64,000 bases of DNA from Vreelandella neptunia (lineage in GTDB: Bacteria; Pseudomonadota; Gammaproteobacteria; Pseudomonadales; Halomonadaceae): the NCBI RefSeq assembly GCF_022489065.1, contig NZ_JAKVTW010000005.1, positions 62,001-126,000 of the forward strand, in the 5' to 3' direction. Position numbers and translations under genes: made by a program. Below are positions 19,226 through 28,332 of this stretch, one piece after another; the first letter of the stretch is position 1; every line of letters starts with the position of its first letter. The notes under the pieces were generated by a model. The model did not search any database, had not been told where the DNA came from, and saw nothing but the letters and a program-made list of their open reading frames with translations.

Positions 19226-22078
19226 ATGCGCTTAACTCGCAAAACAGACACCCCCAAGGCCTCCGGGCTGGGTATTTCCCGCCGCCAATTCCTCAAGCGC
19301 AGTGGTGCCGCCACCGGTGGTGTAGCCGCTGTTGGTTTCATGGGCGCGCCGATGATGAAGCGCTCGGAAGCAGCGGACAAAACACCCGTGCTGGACTCGC
19401 CGGTCGAAACCAAACGCACCATCTGCTCTCACTGTTCAGTGGGTTGTGGCGTTTATGCCGAAGTTCAAGAGGGTATTTGGACCAAGCAAGAACCGGCGTT
19501 TGATCACCCCATCAACCGCGGCGCACACTGCGCGAAAGGCGCTTCATTGCGCCAGCACGGTCACTCCACGCGACGTCTTAAGTATCCGATGAAGCTGGTG
19601 GCCGGCGAGTGGGAGCGCATGAGCTGGGATGACGCCATTAACGAAATTGGCGACAAGCTGCTCGAACTACGTGAAGAGCACGGCCCTGACAGCGTTTACT
19701 GGCTGGGCTCGGCGAAGTTCAGCAACGAGCAGGCGTATTTAATGCGCAAGCTTGCCTCGCTGTGGGGCACCAACAATACCGACCACCAGGCGCGTATCTG
19801 CCACTCCACCACCGTGGCAGGCGTAGCGAATACCTGGGGTTATGGAGCGATGACCAACTCGCTCAATGACATGCATAACAGCAAGGCGATTCTGTTCATA
19901 GGCTCTAACCCCAGTGAAGCCCACCCGGTAGCGATGCAACACATCTTGATCGCTAAAGAGCGCAATAATTGCGACATTATCGTTGCTGATCCGCGCTTTA
20001 CCCGTACTGCTGCCAAAGCCAACAAATACGTGCGCCTGCGTCCCGGTTCGGACGTTGCCTATATTTGGGGCCTGTTGTGGCATATTTTTGAAAACGGCTG
20101 GGAAGATAACGAATATATCAACCAGCGCGTTTACGGCATGGATGAAGTGCGTGCCGAAGTCGCCAACTTCCCGCCCAGCGTCGTAGAAGAAGTCACCGGT
20201 GTATCTGAAGAGGATATGTACGATGTTGCCAAACGCCTCTCCGACAACCGTCCTGGTTGTGTCGTATGGTGTATGGGCGGTACGCAGCATACCACTGGCA
20301 ACAACAATACCCGCGCTTACTGCATTCTAGAGCTGGCGCTAGGTAACATTGGCGTATCCGGCGGCGGTGCCAATATTCTCCGCGGCCACGATAACGTGCA
20401 GGGTGCGACCGACCTGGGGCTGGGCTCCGACTCTCTGCCGGGCTACTACGGCTTGGCGGAAGGCGCTTGGCAGCACTGGGCGCAGGTGTGGGATGTCGAC
20501 TACGAGTGGATCAAAGGCCGCTTTGACGATACCGAATACGCCGATGGCCAGCCCATGTATACCAGCGGCATTACGGTTTCTCGCTGGGTAGATGGCGTAT
20601 TGGAAGACGACGAGAATATCTCCCAGCGTACCGCGCTAAAAGCGATGTTCTACTGGGGCCACGCAGTCAACTCCCAGACCCGCGGCATTGAAATGCAAAA
20701 GGCGATGCAGAAGCTTGAGATGATGGTCATCGTTGACCCTTATCCCACCGTTGCCGCCGTTATGCACGACCGTACCGACGGCGTTTATCTACTGCCAGCG
20801 GCCACCCAGTTTGAAACCACCGGTAGTGTCACTGCGACGAATCGCTCGATTCAGTGGCGTGACCGAGTCATTGAGCCGCTGTTTGAATCCAAGCCAGACC
20901 ACGAAATCATGTACCTGTTTGCCCGCAAGCTGGGAATTGGTAATGAGCTGGTGAAGAACTATCAGATGAACGGTGATGAGCCGTTCATCGACGATATTCT
21001 GCGCGAAATCAACCGCGGCATGTGGACGGTAGGTTACACCGGCCAAAGCCCTGAGCGTCTTAAAGCGCACCAGCAAAACTGGCATACCTTCAGTTTCGAG
21101 AACCTGCGTGCAGAGGGTGGCCCGGCAGACGGGGACTACTACGGCTTGCCGTGGCCATGCTGGGGTACCCCAGAGTTTGGACACCCAGGTTCGCCCAACC
21201 TTTACGACACCAGTATTCCAGTGATGGAAGGTGGTATGGGCTTCCGTGCGCGCTTTGGTATTGAGCGTGATGGCGTCAACCTGCTGGCGGAAGGTTCTGC
21301 TCCTGTCGGCGGCGATATCGACGACGGCTACCCTGAGTTCAACGACCAGCTGCTTAAAGATCTGGGTTGGTGGGACGACCTTACCGACGAAGAGAAGCAG
21401 GCGGCGGAAGGCAAGAACTGGAAAACCGACTTCTCCGGCGGTATTCAGCGTGTGGTTATCGAACATGGCTGTGCGCCTTACGGTAACGCCAAGGCACGCG
21501 CCGTGGTGTGGACCTTCCCGGACCAAGTGCCGAAGCACCGCGAGCCGCTTTACACCACGCGCCGTGATCTAGTTGAACGCTTCCCCACGTGGGACGACTT
21601 CGACTCCATCATGCGTCTACCGACCATGTACAAAACCATCCAGGATCGTGACAACACCGGGGATTACCCGATGATTCTCACCTCTGGGCGACTGGTTGAG
21701 TATGAAGGTGGTGGTGAAGAGACGCGCTCCATGTCATGGCTTGCCGAGCTTCAGCAGGAGATGTTTGTCGAGATCAACCCGGCGGATGCCAACGATCTCA
21801 GCATCAAAGATGGCGACGATGTCTGGGTTGAAGGGGCTGAAGGGGGCCGCGTGAAAGTTAAAGCGCTGGTCACGCCTCGCGTCGACCGTAACGTCGCGTT
21901 CATGCCATTCCACTTTGGCGGCATGTTCCAGGGCGAAAGCTTGCACGACCGTTATCCGGAGGGGACAGTTCCCTACGTCATCGGTGAGGCGGCTAACACC
22001 GCCACCACTTACGGCTATGACCCGGTGACACTGATGCAAGAGACCAAGTGCACCATTTGCCGCATTGAGCGCGCTTAA
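19226..22078 (+). CDS. fdhA: Periplasmic formate dehydrogenase catalytic subunit alpha
   Basis: Molybdenum or tungsten bis-MGD enzyme that oxidises formate to CO2 in the periplasm. The 950-aa precursor has a Tat signal (SRRQFLKRSG, 18-27), then a 4Fe-4S site from C67, C70, C74 and C102. The metal-ligand position is Cys192 in ARICHSTTVAG, so this is the cysteine form and needs no selenocysteine. Further family motifs are GSNPSEAHPV, RPGSDVAYIWG and the C-terminal cofactor domain ending in TTYGYDPVTLMQETKCTIC. A good ribosome site (CAGGAG) precedes the ATG. The fdhB and fdhC genes follow as the electron-transfer subunits. Confidence 0.95.
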   Translation: MRLTRKTDTPKASGLGISRRQFLKRSGAATGGVAAVGFMGAPMMKRSEAADKTPVLDSPVETKRTICSHCSVGCGVYAEVQEGIWTKQEPAFDHPINRGAHCAKGASLRQHGHSTRRLKYPMKLVAGEWERMSWDDAINEIGDKLLELREEHGPDSVYWLGSAKFSNEQAYLMRKLASLWGTNNTDHQARICHSTTVAGVANTWGYGAMTNSLNDMHNSKAILFIGSNPSEAHPVAMQHILIAKERNNCDIIVADPRFTRTAAKANKYVRLRPGSDVAYIWGLLWHIFENGWEDNEYINQRVYGMDEVRAEVANFPPSVVEEVTGVSEEDMYDVAKRLSDNRPGCVVWCMGGTQHTTGNNNTRAYCILELALGNIGVSGGGANILRGHDNVQGATDLGLGSDSLPGYYGLAEGAWQHWAQVWDVDYEWIKGRFDDTEYADGQPMYTSGITVSRWVDGVLEDDENISQRTALKAMFYWGHAVNSQTRGIEMQKAMQKLEMMVIVDPYPTVAAVMHDRTDGVYLLPAATQFETTGSVTATNRSIQWRDRVIEPLFESKPDHEIMYLFARKLGIGNELVKNYQMNGDEPFIDDILREINRGMWTVGYTGQSPERLKAHQQNWHTFSFENLRAEGGPADGDYYGLPWPCWGTPEFGHPGSPNLYDTSIPVMEGGMGFRARFGIERDGVNLLAEGSAPVGGDIDDGYPEFNDQLLKDLGWWDDLTDEEKQAAEGKNWKTDFSGGIQRVVIEHGCAPYGNAKARAVVWTFPDQVPKHREPLYTTRRDLVERFPTWDDFDSIMRLPTMYKTIQDRDNTGDYPMILTSGRLVEYEGGGEETRSMSWLAELQQEMFVEINPADANDLSIKDGDDVWVEGAEGGRVKVKALVTPRVDRNVAFMPFHFGGMFQGESLHDRYPEGTVPYVIGEAANTATTYGYDPVTLMQETKCTICRIERA

Positions 22079-22101
22079 GCCCAGACCTGACAGCATGACG
22101 A

Positions 22102-22125
22102 CGGTGCGGGAGCCATCCCGCACCG
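22102..22125 (+). other. Intercistronic hairpin between fdhA and fdhB
   Basis: Perfect ten-base stem CGGTGCGGGA/TCCCGCACCG with loop GCCA and no following T-run, ending about 16 bases before the fdhB start. It may stabilise the fdhA message or tune fdhB expression. It is not an intrinsic terminator. Confidence 0.6.
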
Positions 22126-22141
22126 GCATGAGGAGAACACC

Positions 22142-22756
22142 ATGGCTCAAATGAAATTTATGTGTGACGCCGAACGCTGCATTGAGTGCAACGGCTGCGT
22201 CACCGCCTGTAAAAATGCCAACGATGTCGAGTGGGGCATTCAGCGTCGCCGCGTGGTGACACTGAATGATGGCGAAGCGAATGAAATGTCCATTTCTGTC
22301 GCTTGTATGCATTGTGACGATGCGCCCTGCATGGCCGTTTGCCCGACTGACTGCTTCTACAAGACCGATGACGGCATCGTGCTGCACGATAAAGACCTCT
22401 GCATCGGCTGTGGCTACTGCCTCTACGCCTGCCCGTTTGGCGCTCCGCAGTTTCCCCAGCAGGATGCCTTTGGCGAGCGCGGCAAAATGGACAAATGTAC
22501 ATTCTGCGCGGGCGGCCCAGCCGAAAGCAAAGAAGAGGAGTACGAGAAGTACGGCTCTAACCGCATTGCCGAAGGCAAGCTGCCGCTATGTGCCGAAATG
22601 TGCTCTACCAAAGCGCTACTGGCCGGTGATGCACAAGACGTTGCCGACATCTTCCGTCAGCGGGTCGTACACCGCGGCCATAAAGATGGTGCCTGGTCCA
22701 ATAACCCCCAGGCCAGTGCCGACAACCTAGCCTATGATGCTGCCCATAAAGGGTAA
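22142..22756 (+). CDS. fdhB: Formate dehydrogenase iron-sulfur subunit beta (FDH3 type)
   Basis: A 204-aa four-cluster ferredoxin subunit that carries electrons from FdhA to the membrane cytochrome. Motifs run CIECNGCVTACK, CMHCDDAPCMAVCP, CIGCGYCLYACP and, with longer spacing, CTFC plus CAEMCSTKA. There is no signal peptide, so it is probably exported together with the Tat-bearing alpha subunit, as is usual in this family. GAGGAG precedes the start. It sits 63 bases after fdhA and 11 bases before fdhC. Confidence 0.93.
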   Translation: MAQMKFMCDAERCIECNGCVTACKNANDVEWGIQRRRVVTLNDGEANEMSISVACMHCDDAPCMAVCPTDCFYKTDDGIVLHDKDLCIGCGYCLYACPFGAPQFPQQDAFGERGKMDKCTFCAGGPAESKEEEYEKYGSNRIAEGKLPLCAEMCSTKALLAGDAQDVADIFRQRVVHRGHKDGAWSNNPQASADNLAYDAAHKG

Positions 22757-22767
22757 GGAGGCGTGTC

Positions 22768-23868
22768 ATGAACCTGTTGACTGCACAGGCGCCCGGTAGG
22801 GTGCCGCGCTCAGGTAAAGGGCTCGCCCTGGGCATTTGGCGTTTTATGTTGGTGGCGCTTGTTCTGGCGCTAAGCATCGGTTTTACGCAAGTGGCGGTGG
22901 CCCAAGCGGATCCTGACCGCGAAATGACCACCGCTGCTCCTGGTATCACCGCCGAGCAGTGGCGCCAGGTGCGTAGTGGAGAAACTGGGCCTAATTACCG
23001 CGACTCGCGCTTTGATAGCAACTACAGCCTGATCAATTCAAGTGGTGAAACCTGGCGGGAGATTCGTAACCGCTGGGTCTCACCGTTTGGATTGATCGCG
23101 GTATTTGGCATGGCGGCGCTGATTGCTCTGTTCTACTTCATTGTAGGACGTAAAGAGCTTGAAGCGCCGCGCACGGGTCGCCTGCTCTTGCGCTGGACGC
23201 TAATGAAACGCGCACTGCACTGGACGGTCGCGACGCTGTTTATCATTCTGGCGCTGACCGGCATGACGCTGCTGTTCGGCAAGTTCGTGTTCCGCCCGCT
23301 ATTTGGCGATGGGATTTGGGCATGGATGATTGCGGCCACGAAAGTGCTGCACAACTATCTGGGCCCGATATTCGGCATTCTGTTGGTGATACTGCTCGTC
23401 AGCTTGATCAAAGAGAATATTCCTAAAAAGCACGACTGGGTGTGGTTTAAGAAGGGCGGCGGCATGATCGGTAAAAAACATGTCGACGCGGGCTTTGCCA
23501 ACGGCGGGGAGAAGGCCTGGTACTGGATATTGGCGACGGTCGGTATTCTTGTTATCGCTAGTGGCTTTGTGCTCGACTTCCCCAACTTCAACCAGAGCCG
23601 TGACACCATGCAGTGGGCTAACATTATCCACGCCGTGGGTGCGCTAGGCCTCACCGCTATTTCCTTAGGCCATATCTATATCGGCACGCTGGGTACTGAA
23701 GGCGCGCTAGAGGGTATGACCACGGGATACGTGGATGAAACCTGGGCCAAAGAGCACCACAACCTATGGTACGACGAGGTCAAAGACCAAACGCTATCGG
23801 AAGAAGAGGTGGCGGCGCGTAAGTCATCTGGCGGCAGCAGTGAACCGTCGGCAACGCGAACCAGTTGA
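22768..23868 (+). CDS. fdhC: Formate dehydrogenase cytochrome b subunit gamma
   Basis: A 366-aa inner-membrane di-haem cytochrome b that takes electrons from FdhB and reduces the quinone pool. An N-terminal hydrophobic segment (FMLVALVLALSIGFTQVAVA) looks like a signal or anchor, then a periplasmic stretch of about 90 residues, then about four more helices. Candidate haem ligands include His in KRALHWTVATLF, VLHNYLGP and the later IIHAVGALGLTAISLGHIYIG. The last fdh structural gene, it ends before a strong terminator. Confidence 0.92.
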   Translation: MNLLTAQAPGRVPRSGKGLALGIWRFMLVALVLALSIGFTQVAVAQADPDREMTTAAPGITAEQWRQVRSGETGPNYRDSRFDSNYSLINSSGETWREIRNRWVSPFGLIAVFGMAALIALFYFIVGRKELEAPRTGRLLLRWTLMKRALHWTVATLFIILALTGMTLLFGKFVFRPLFGDGIWAWMIAATKVLHNYLGPIFGILLVILLVSLIKENIPKKHDWVWFKKGGGMIGKKHVDAGFANGGEKAWYWILATVGILVIASGFVLDFPNFNQSRDTMQWANIIHAVGALGLTAISLGHIYIGTLGTEGALEGMTTGYVDETWAKEHHNLWYDEVKDQTLSEEEVAARKSSGGSSEPSATRTS

Positions 23869-23888
23869 TACGTGCTTGATGGTAGCGA

Positions 23889-23915
23889 AGACACCGCCTT
23901 TTGGCGGTGTCTTTT
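23889..23915 (+). terminator. Intrinsic terminator of the fdh operon
   Basis: Perfect ten-base stem AGACACCGCC/GGCGGTGTCT with a TTTT loop and trailing T-run, 20 bases after the fdhC stop. Confidence 0.9.
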
Positions 23916-23972
23916 GTTATGCTTCACCTTAGTTCTTAAATAGCCAAACGTCATTTTAGGAGAGCAACGGTT

Positions 23973-24305
23973 ATGTCAGCATTTGATGAGTTAGACCCCG
24001 CTACGCGCACTGAGCTGGAAGCCGCCGCCTTTCGTCGCTTGCTTCAACATCTGGACGATAACAAGGATGTCCAGAATATCGATCTAATGATCCTGGCGGA
24101 CTTTTGCCGCAACTGCTTATCCAAGTGGCTGGTGAGCGCCGCTGAAGCACGGGATGAAAGCCTCAACTACGATGAGGCCCGTGAGTATGTTTACGGCATG
24201 CCTTATAGCGAGTGGAAAGAGCTTTATCAACCGGAAGCCACGCCAGAGCAAATGGCGGCTTGGGAAGCACACCACGCGAAGAAGAAAGCAGCCAAACAGG
24301 GGTGA
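23973..24305 (+). CDS. DUF1244 domain protein
   Basis: A 110-aa soluble protein of family DUF1244 (SMc04008-like), recognised by the block AAAFRRLLQHLDDNKDVQN followed by IDLMILADFCRNCLSKW and YGMPYSEWKE. It has a conserved Cys-x2-Cys (CRNC) that might bind metal, but this is unproven. TAGGAGAG precedes the start. It follows the fdh terminator, so it likely starts a new transcript with moaB (five bases downstream) and moeA. Function unknown. Confidence 0.88.
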   Translation: MSAFDELDPATRTELEAAAFRRLLQHLDDNKDVQNIDLMILADFCRNCLSKWLVSAAEARDESLNYDEAREYVYGMPYSEWKELYQPEATPEQMAAWEAHHAKKKAAKQG

Positions 24306-24310
24306 CGTCA

Positions 24311-24832
24311 ATGAGCGAGCCAATGGTGCCTCTCAACATAGCCGTACTGACGGTCTCTGACACGCGTAATGAAGAGACGGATCGCAGTGGCCAAGCCCTT
24401 GTGGAGCGCTTAACCAAGGGGGGCCACACGCTGGCTGAAAAGCGCATTGTACCTGATGACGTTTACCGCATTCGTGCGGTAGTAGCGAACTGGATAGCCG
24501 ACTCAGCCGTGCAGGTGGTGATCACCACCGGCGGCACCGGCTTTACCGGCCGCGACTCTACGCCTGAAGCTATCTCTGTGCTGCTGGATAAGCATATCGA
24601 AGGCTTTGGTGAGCGCTTTCGCCAGCTAAGCGGTGATGAGATCGGCAGTTCCACTATTCAAAGCCGTTGCCTCGGCGGCCTATCCAACGCCACGGTGGTG
24701 TTCTGCCTGCCGGGCTCAACGGGCGCTTGCCGCACTGGCTGGGACGGCATTTTGGCTGAGCAGTTGGATAGCCGTCACAAACCCTGCAACTTCGCCAACC
24801 TGGTCATCCCAGGCCGGGGGCAACATGGCTGA
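24311..24832 (+). CDS. moaB: Molybdenum cofactor biosynthesis protein MoaB
   Basis: A 173-aa MogA/MoaB-family protein that adenylylates molybdopterin before metal insertion (MogA-like role). It shows AVLTVSDTRNEETDRSGQ at the N-terminus, VITTGGTGFTGRD for molybdopterin binding and CLPGSTGACRTGWDG near the C-terminus. I chose the ATG at 24311, preceded by AGGGG, over a start about 100 bases upstream inside DUF1244. It overlaps the following moeA by eight bases. Confidence 0.93.
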   Translation: MSEPMVPLNIAVLTVSDTRNEETDRSGQALVERLTKGGHTLAEKRIVPDDVYRIRAVVANWIADSAVQVVITTGGTGFTGRDSTPEAISVLLDKHIEGFGERFRQLSGDEIGSSTIQSRCLGGLSNATVVFCLPGSTGACRTGWDGILAEQLDSRHKPCNFANLVIPGRGQHG

Positions 24833-26030
24833 TTTACAGCCGATTTCAGCCGCACTTGAGGCGTTACTGGCAGACGTCAGCGCGCTAAGTGCCGAGAGCG
24901 TTTCACTGGAAGCCGCCGGTGGACGTGTGCTAGCCGAGGCAGTGACAGCGCAGCTGGATGTACCGCCGTTTGATAACAGCGCGATGGACGGCTACGCCTT
25001 GCGCGCCGCCGATGCAGGGCAGTGGCTGCCGGTGAGTCAACGCATTGCCGCCGGCACCCAGGCTAAACCGCTTGCCCCAGGCAGCTGCGCGCGTATTTTT
25101 ACCGGCGGTGAGATTCCTTCCGGTGCCGAATGCGTGGTGATGCAAGAGCGCGTGGAGGTTGATGGTGAGCGTGCGCTGATACCGGCGGATATTCCAGCGG
25201 GTGATAATGTACGCCGCCAAGGGCGTGACGTGCGTCAGGGCAGCGTGCTATTAGAGGCCGGTGAGCGGCTCGAGGCGGCGGCACTGGGCCACTTGGCGGG
25301 GCAAGGGGTTACCCAAGTCAGCGTGCGTCGACGGCCCCGTGTGGCGCTGCTTTCGACCGGTGACGAGATCATCGACCCCGGCACGCCGCTTAAGCCGGGT
25401 CAGCTCTACAACTCCAATCGGCCAATGCTTAAACGGCTGCTGGAGAACTTTGGTGCCGAGGTGGTGAGTACCGTTAGCGTACCGGATGACTATGCTCGCA
25501 CCGTGGCACTGTTAACGGCTGCCGCTGCTGAAGTAGATTTAGTGGTCACCACCGGCGGCGTGAGCGTGGGCGAAGAGGATCATGTTAAAGCAGCGCTGGA
25601 AGCGATTGGCCAACTCGATATGTGGAAGCTGGCGATTCGTCCGGGTAAGCCGCTAGCACTGGGTCGTTTGCCTCGCGATGATGGCAGCCAGGCTCGGTTT
25701 GTTGGCTTGCCGGGTAATCCCGTCTCTGGGTTTGTGGGCGCCTGGCTCTTTTTGCGGCCTCTACTGGGCGCGATGCTGGGCTGTCCTGCGCTTACAACGC
25801 TGCCGAACATTACCGCCAGCGCAGGATTTTCTACGACCACCGGCCCACGTGAACACTATATGCGTGTGACGCTGAAATTTACGCCCCGTGGCATAACTGC
25901 GACGGCCTTTGAAGATCAGAACTCCGGTGTGCTGTCATCGTGTATCAACGCGGATGCCTTCGCCGTGATACCCCCCAATAGCGACATAGCAGAAGGCGAT
26001 TTGATTAGCTGCTTATGGCTGACGTTTTAA
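24825..26030 (+). CDS. moeA: Molybdopterin molybdenumtransferase MoeA (second copy)
   Basis: A 401-aa MoeA, clearly a paralogue of the copy at 12372-13643 rather than a duplicate: shared motifs (NSAMDGYALR, LLSTGDEI, TTGGVSVGEEDH, GLPGNPVSGF) but different spacing and sequence elsewhere. The ATG at 24825 lies inside the end of moaB; a longer frame upstream is just read-through of moaB sequence. Pairing with moaB suggests a complete adenylylation and metal-insertion unit. Two MoeA proteins may differ in molybdate versus tungstate use, as known in some archaea; here that is inference. Confidence 0.92.
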   Translation: MADLQPISAALEALLADVSALSAESVSLEAAGGRVLAEAVTAQLDVPPFDNSAMDGYALRAADAGQWLPVSQRIAAGTQAKPLAPGSCARIFTGGEIPSGAECVVMQERVEVDGERALIPADIPAGDNVRRQGRDVRQGSVLLEAGERLEAAALGHLAGQGVTQVSVRRRPRVALLSTGDEIIDPGTPLKPGQLYNSNRPMLKRLLENFGAEVVSTVSVPDDYARTVALLTAAAAEVDLVVTTGGVSVGEEDHVKAALEAIGQLDMWKLAIRPGKPLALGRLPRDDGSQARFVGLPGNPVSGFVGAWLFLRPLLGAMLGCPALTTLPNITASAGFSTTTGPREHYMRVTLKFTPRGITATAFEDQNSGVLSSCINADAFAVIPPNSDIAEGDLISCLWLTF

Positions 26031-26041
26031 CGCCAGCCGGT

Positions 26042-27208
26042 TTATACAATAGCGTGAGGCACAAAGCAGGAGGAGTCTTTGGTAATGCGGCCAACGTCTT
26101 CGCGAATGCCCATGCCACAAGCGCGGTCGCCCACGACCCAACTGCCAATTAACGCGTGGTTGTTACCAAAGCGAGGCATGGGGTGATAGGCCTGGCGAAT
26201 CCAGGGGCTGTCGGTGTAGGGGCCGTCTACGGCTTCGCGCTGACCTGCTGGCGTGATCAGCTCAATGTTGCTGCCTTCCCGAGAGAAGAACGGCTTGCGC
26301 ACCCAGCCTGCCGGTAGCGGAGGACTGTTGGCCGTTTCGAAAAACGCCGGTAATAAGTTGGGGTGGCCCTCAAAATGCTCCCATAGCAGGGGCAGAATAC
26401 CCTTGTTGGAGAGAATCGCTTTCCAGGGCGGCTCAAACCAGTGGGTGTTTAGCTGCGGGATAACCTCGCCGAAGTCGTCATCAGCCATCTCCTCCCAGGG
26501 GTAGAGCTTGAACAGGGCTTGGATGGGCTGGTTATCCACGTCGACAAAGTGTTCAGCGCCAGGATTGATGCCAATATCTTCCATATAGATAAACGGCGCC
26601 TTGAGGCCTGCCTGCACCGCCACATCCTGCAAGTAGTGCACGGTAGCACGCTCTTCGGCGTTATCTTTGATGCAGGAGAAGTAGAGCGTGCGCGCTTCAA
26701 TGCGATCGCCAAGGTGGGCCATGGCATTGAGGAGGTGCTCTTGGATCGAATTGTACTGATCCGCATGGCGCGGCAGGATACCTTGCGCGATAGCCTGCTC
26801 AAGCCACACCCACTGAAAAAAGCCCGCTTCGTAAAGCGAGGTGGGCGTGTCGTAATTGAGTTCCAGCAGCTTCGCTGGGCCATCGCCAGAGTAGGCAAAA
26901 TCCATCCGCCCGTAGAGGTGCGGTTGCCCTGATTTCCAGGAGTTATGGATGCTGTCCCACATGTGTTCAGGGAGTGCCAAACGCTGCATTAATGCATTGG
27001 AGTGGCAGACTTTATCCACCAGCTCCATGCACATCTCATGTACCGCCTCGGTCGGCGCTTCAATATCCTGCTCTACCTGCTCCATGGAGAACTGGTAGTA
27101 GGCGTCCTCTTTCCAGTAAGGCTCCCCGTCGATGGTATGAAAATGAAAGCCCAGCTCATGGGCCAGGGCTTTCCACTCTTTCCGTTCAGGGATATCGATT
27201 CGCAGCAT
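26042..27208 (-). CDS. yjfC: Glutathionylspermidine-synthetase-like ATP-grasp ligase (YjfC/YgiC type)
   Basis: A 388-aa protein covering only the ATP-grasp ligase domain of glutathionylspermidine synthetase, lacking the N-terminal amidase domain of the bifunctional E. coli Gss. Recognisable parts are RKEWKALAHELGFHFHTIDG at the start, GRMDFAYSGDGPAKLLELNYD with TPTSLYEAGFFQW, and the C-terminal ATP-binding RKPFFSREGSNIELI. It is the last of six minus-strand genes (yjfI-J-K-L-M-C order), 18 bases after the YjfM-like lipoprotein. Substrate unknown; peptide or amine ligation is inferred from the fold. Confidence 0.88.
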   Translation of the reverse strand: MLRIDIPERKEWKALAHELGFHFHTIDGEPYWKEDAYYQFSMEQVEQDIEAPTEAVHEMCMELVDKVCHSNALMQRLALPEHMWDSIHNSWKSGQPHLYGRMDFAYSGDGPAKLLELNYDTPTSLYEAGFFQWVWLEQAIAQGILPRHADQYNSIQEHLLNAMAHLGDRIEARTLYFSCIKDNAEERATVHYLQDVAVQAGLKAPFIYMEDIGINPGAEHFVDVDNQPIQALFKLYPWEEMADDDFGEVIPQLNTHWFEPPWKAILSNKGILPLLWEHFEGHPNLLPAFFETANSPPLPAGWVRKPFFSREGSNIELITPAGQREAVDGPYTDSPWIRQAYHPMPRFGNNHALIGSWVVGDRACGMGIREDVGRITKDSSCFVPHAIV

Positions 27209-27226
27209 GGTGATGGTTGCTGGCGG

Positions 27227-27835
27227 CTAAGAGCCCCAGCCGCCTCTTGCCGAGGAGCGTGAGCCAAAGCCCCGACGTTGAGAGGTCGCCACCGAGTTAC
27301 GCATGGCGTCATTACGCTGACTTACGCGCTGGGTCGCCTGATTGGTCGCCGTATTCCAGTTACCCTGGTTTTGACGATTACGGTACACCGGCTCCTGGTA
27401 AACCCGCTCGAAGGAGCGGCCACGGTTGGTGTTCGACATCATGCTGCCAACCATATAACCCATCATGGCGGGCATGAACCAACTGCCGCCGGTGCTGCCC
27501 GTCGCCGCTTGAGACTGCTCTTCGGTAGGCGCGGTACATGCTCCTTCACCATTTTCAGCTTCGCACTCTTCCAGGGTGCTATAGCGCGGCACAGCTTCCA
27601 GGGACGCTTCGTAGGCATCTTCACAGGCGCTACGGGTATAAACATTCTCAGCGACACAGGCTTCAACGCTTTCAAAGCTACGTGGCTCGTCAAACTCGAT
27701 TTCGGTGATTTGCTCTTCCTGGGGCGGTTGGCCACAGGCAGTGAGACCAAAGGCGCTGGCGCCCATCATCGCCAGGGTTAAGCGCCCGCTGCGCTTGCGG
27801 CGGGGCAAATGGGGGGTGTGATCCTGTTTAGACAT
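27227..27835 (-). CDS. yjfM: DUF1190 lipoprotein (YjfM/YgiB family)
   Basis: A 202-aa predicted lipoprotein. A basic start is followed by a hydrophobic stretch and lipobox LTAC with Cys34. The acidic middle has several Cys (SVEACVAENVYTRSACEDAY, then LEECEAENGEGAC), followed by a hydrophobic SWFMPAMMGYMVGSMM and an Arg/Gly/Ser-rich tail ending RGGWGS. I chose the ATG at 27835 because AAAGGAGAG precedes it; a start at 27856 has none. DUF1190 genes usually sit beside the ATP-grasp gene, as here, and could provide its substrate or target, which is untested. Confidence 0.85.
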   Translation of the reverse strand: MSKQDHTPHLPRRKRSGRLTLAMMGASAFGLTACGQPPQEEQITEIEFDEPRSFESVEACVAENVYTRSACEDAYEASLEAVPRYSTLEECEAENGEGACTAPTEEQSQAATGSTGGSWFMPAMMGYMVGSMMSNTNRGRSFERVYQEPVYRNRQNQGNWNTATNQATQRVSQRNDAMRNSVATSQRRGFGSRSSARGGWGS

Positions 27836-27863
27836 GCCGACTCTCTCCTTTACCACGTCGTCG

Positions 27864-28277
27864 TTACCAAGTCATCGAAGCGGCATTGAGTAAGCCGACT
27901 GCCACAGCCACGCTGGCCATTAAAATACCGTAGGCCTGATGGCCTTCCGTAATATGCTGAGAGAGGCTTTCACCCTGTTTGCGCAGAAACAGCTTAACGC
28001 CAAAGAACGTAGCCAGTTGAACAACAAAAGCAACGACACCCCAAAGCACAAAATCGATAAAGTTAATCGAGTGTGCCATCGCGCTATACAGCGGAATAGT
28101 AAAACCAAGAATTGAGCCGCCGTAAGCCGAAGCGGCCGCCGCGTTGCCTTCGCGAATCAACGTCCACTCATGGTGTGGCGTAATGCGGCTGTAGCAGTAC
28201 ATAAAGGCAGCTAGCAGCACTATCGCGGTCACTAAGTAGGCGATAAATGACGGCAAGCCGTAGAGATAGTTCACCAT
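27864..28277 (-). CDS. yjfL: DUF350 membrane protein (YjfL family)
   Basis: A 137-aa inner-membrane protein with about four transmembrane segments (IAYLVTAIVLLAAFMYCYSR, a second near GGSILGFTIPLYSAMAH, a third near FVLWGVVAFVVQLATFF and a last at the C-terminus). The short polar loop TPHHEWTLIREGNAAAA is typical of DUF350. It belongs to the six-gene cluster, 55 bases after the YjfK-like gene and 28 bases before the lipoprotein. No transport or catalytic residues are known for this family. Confidence 0.87.
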   Translation of the reverse strand: MVNYLYGLPSFIAYLVTAIVLLAAFMYCYSRITPHHEWTLIREGNAAAASAYGGSILGFTIPLYSAMAHSINFIDFVLWGVVAFVVQLATFFGVKLFLRKQGESLSQHITEGHQAYGILMASVAVAVGLLNAASMTW

Positions 28278-28332
28278 GGTGGCGGTTTCCTTATGTCGTA
28301 GGTAAAACGTTTATTAAATAGGCGGTTAGAGA

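Noticed and set aside
20789..21538. 249-codon open frame on the minus strand inside fdhA
   Set aside because: It lies fully antisense to a strongly conserved catalytic gene and shows no family resemblance; long antisense frames are common in GC-rich coding DNA.
21734..22387. 217-codon antisense frame across the fdhA-fdhB junction
   Set aside because: It spans two real genes and the intercistronic hairpin, with no domain and no ribosome site evidence.
26042..27208. Full glutathionylspermidine synthetase/amidase
   Set aside because: Only the ATP-grasp half is present; the N-terminal CHAP amidase domain is missing, so the bifunctional enzyme name is not justified.
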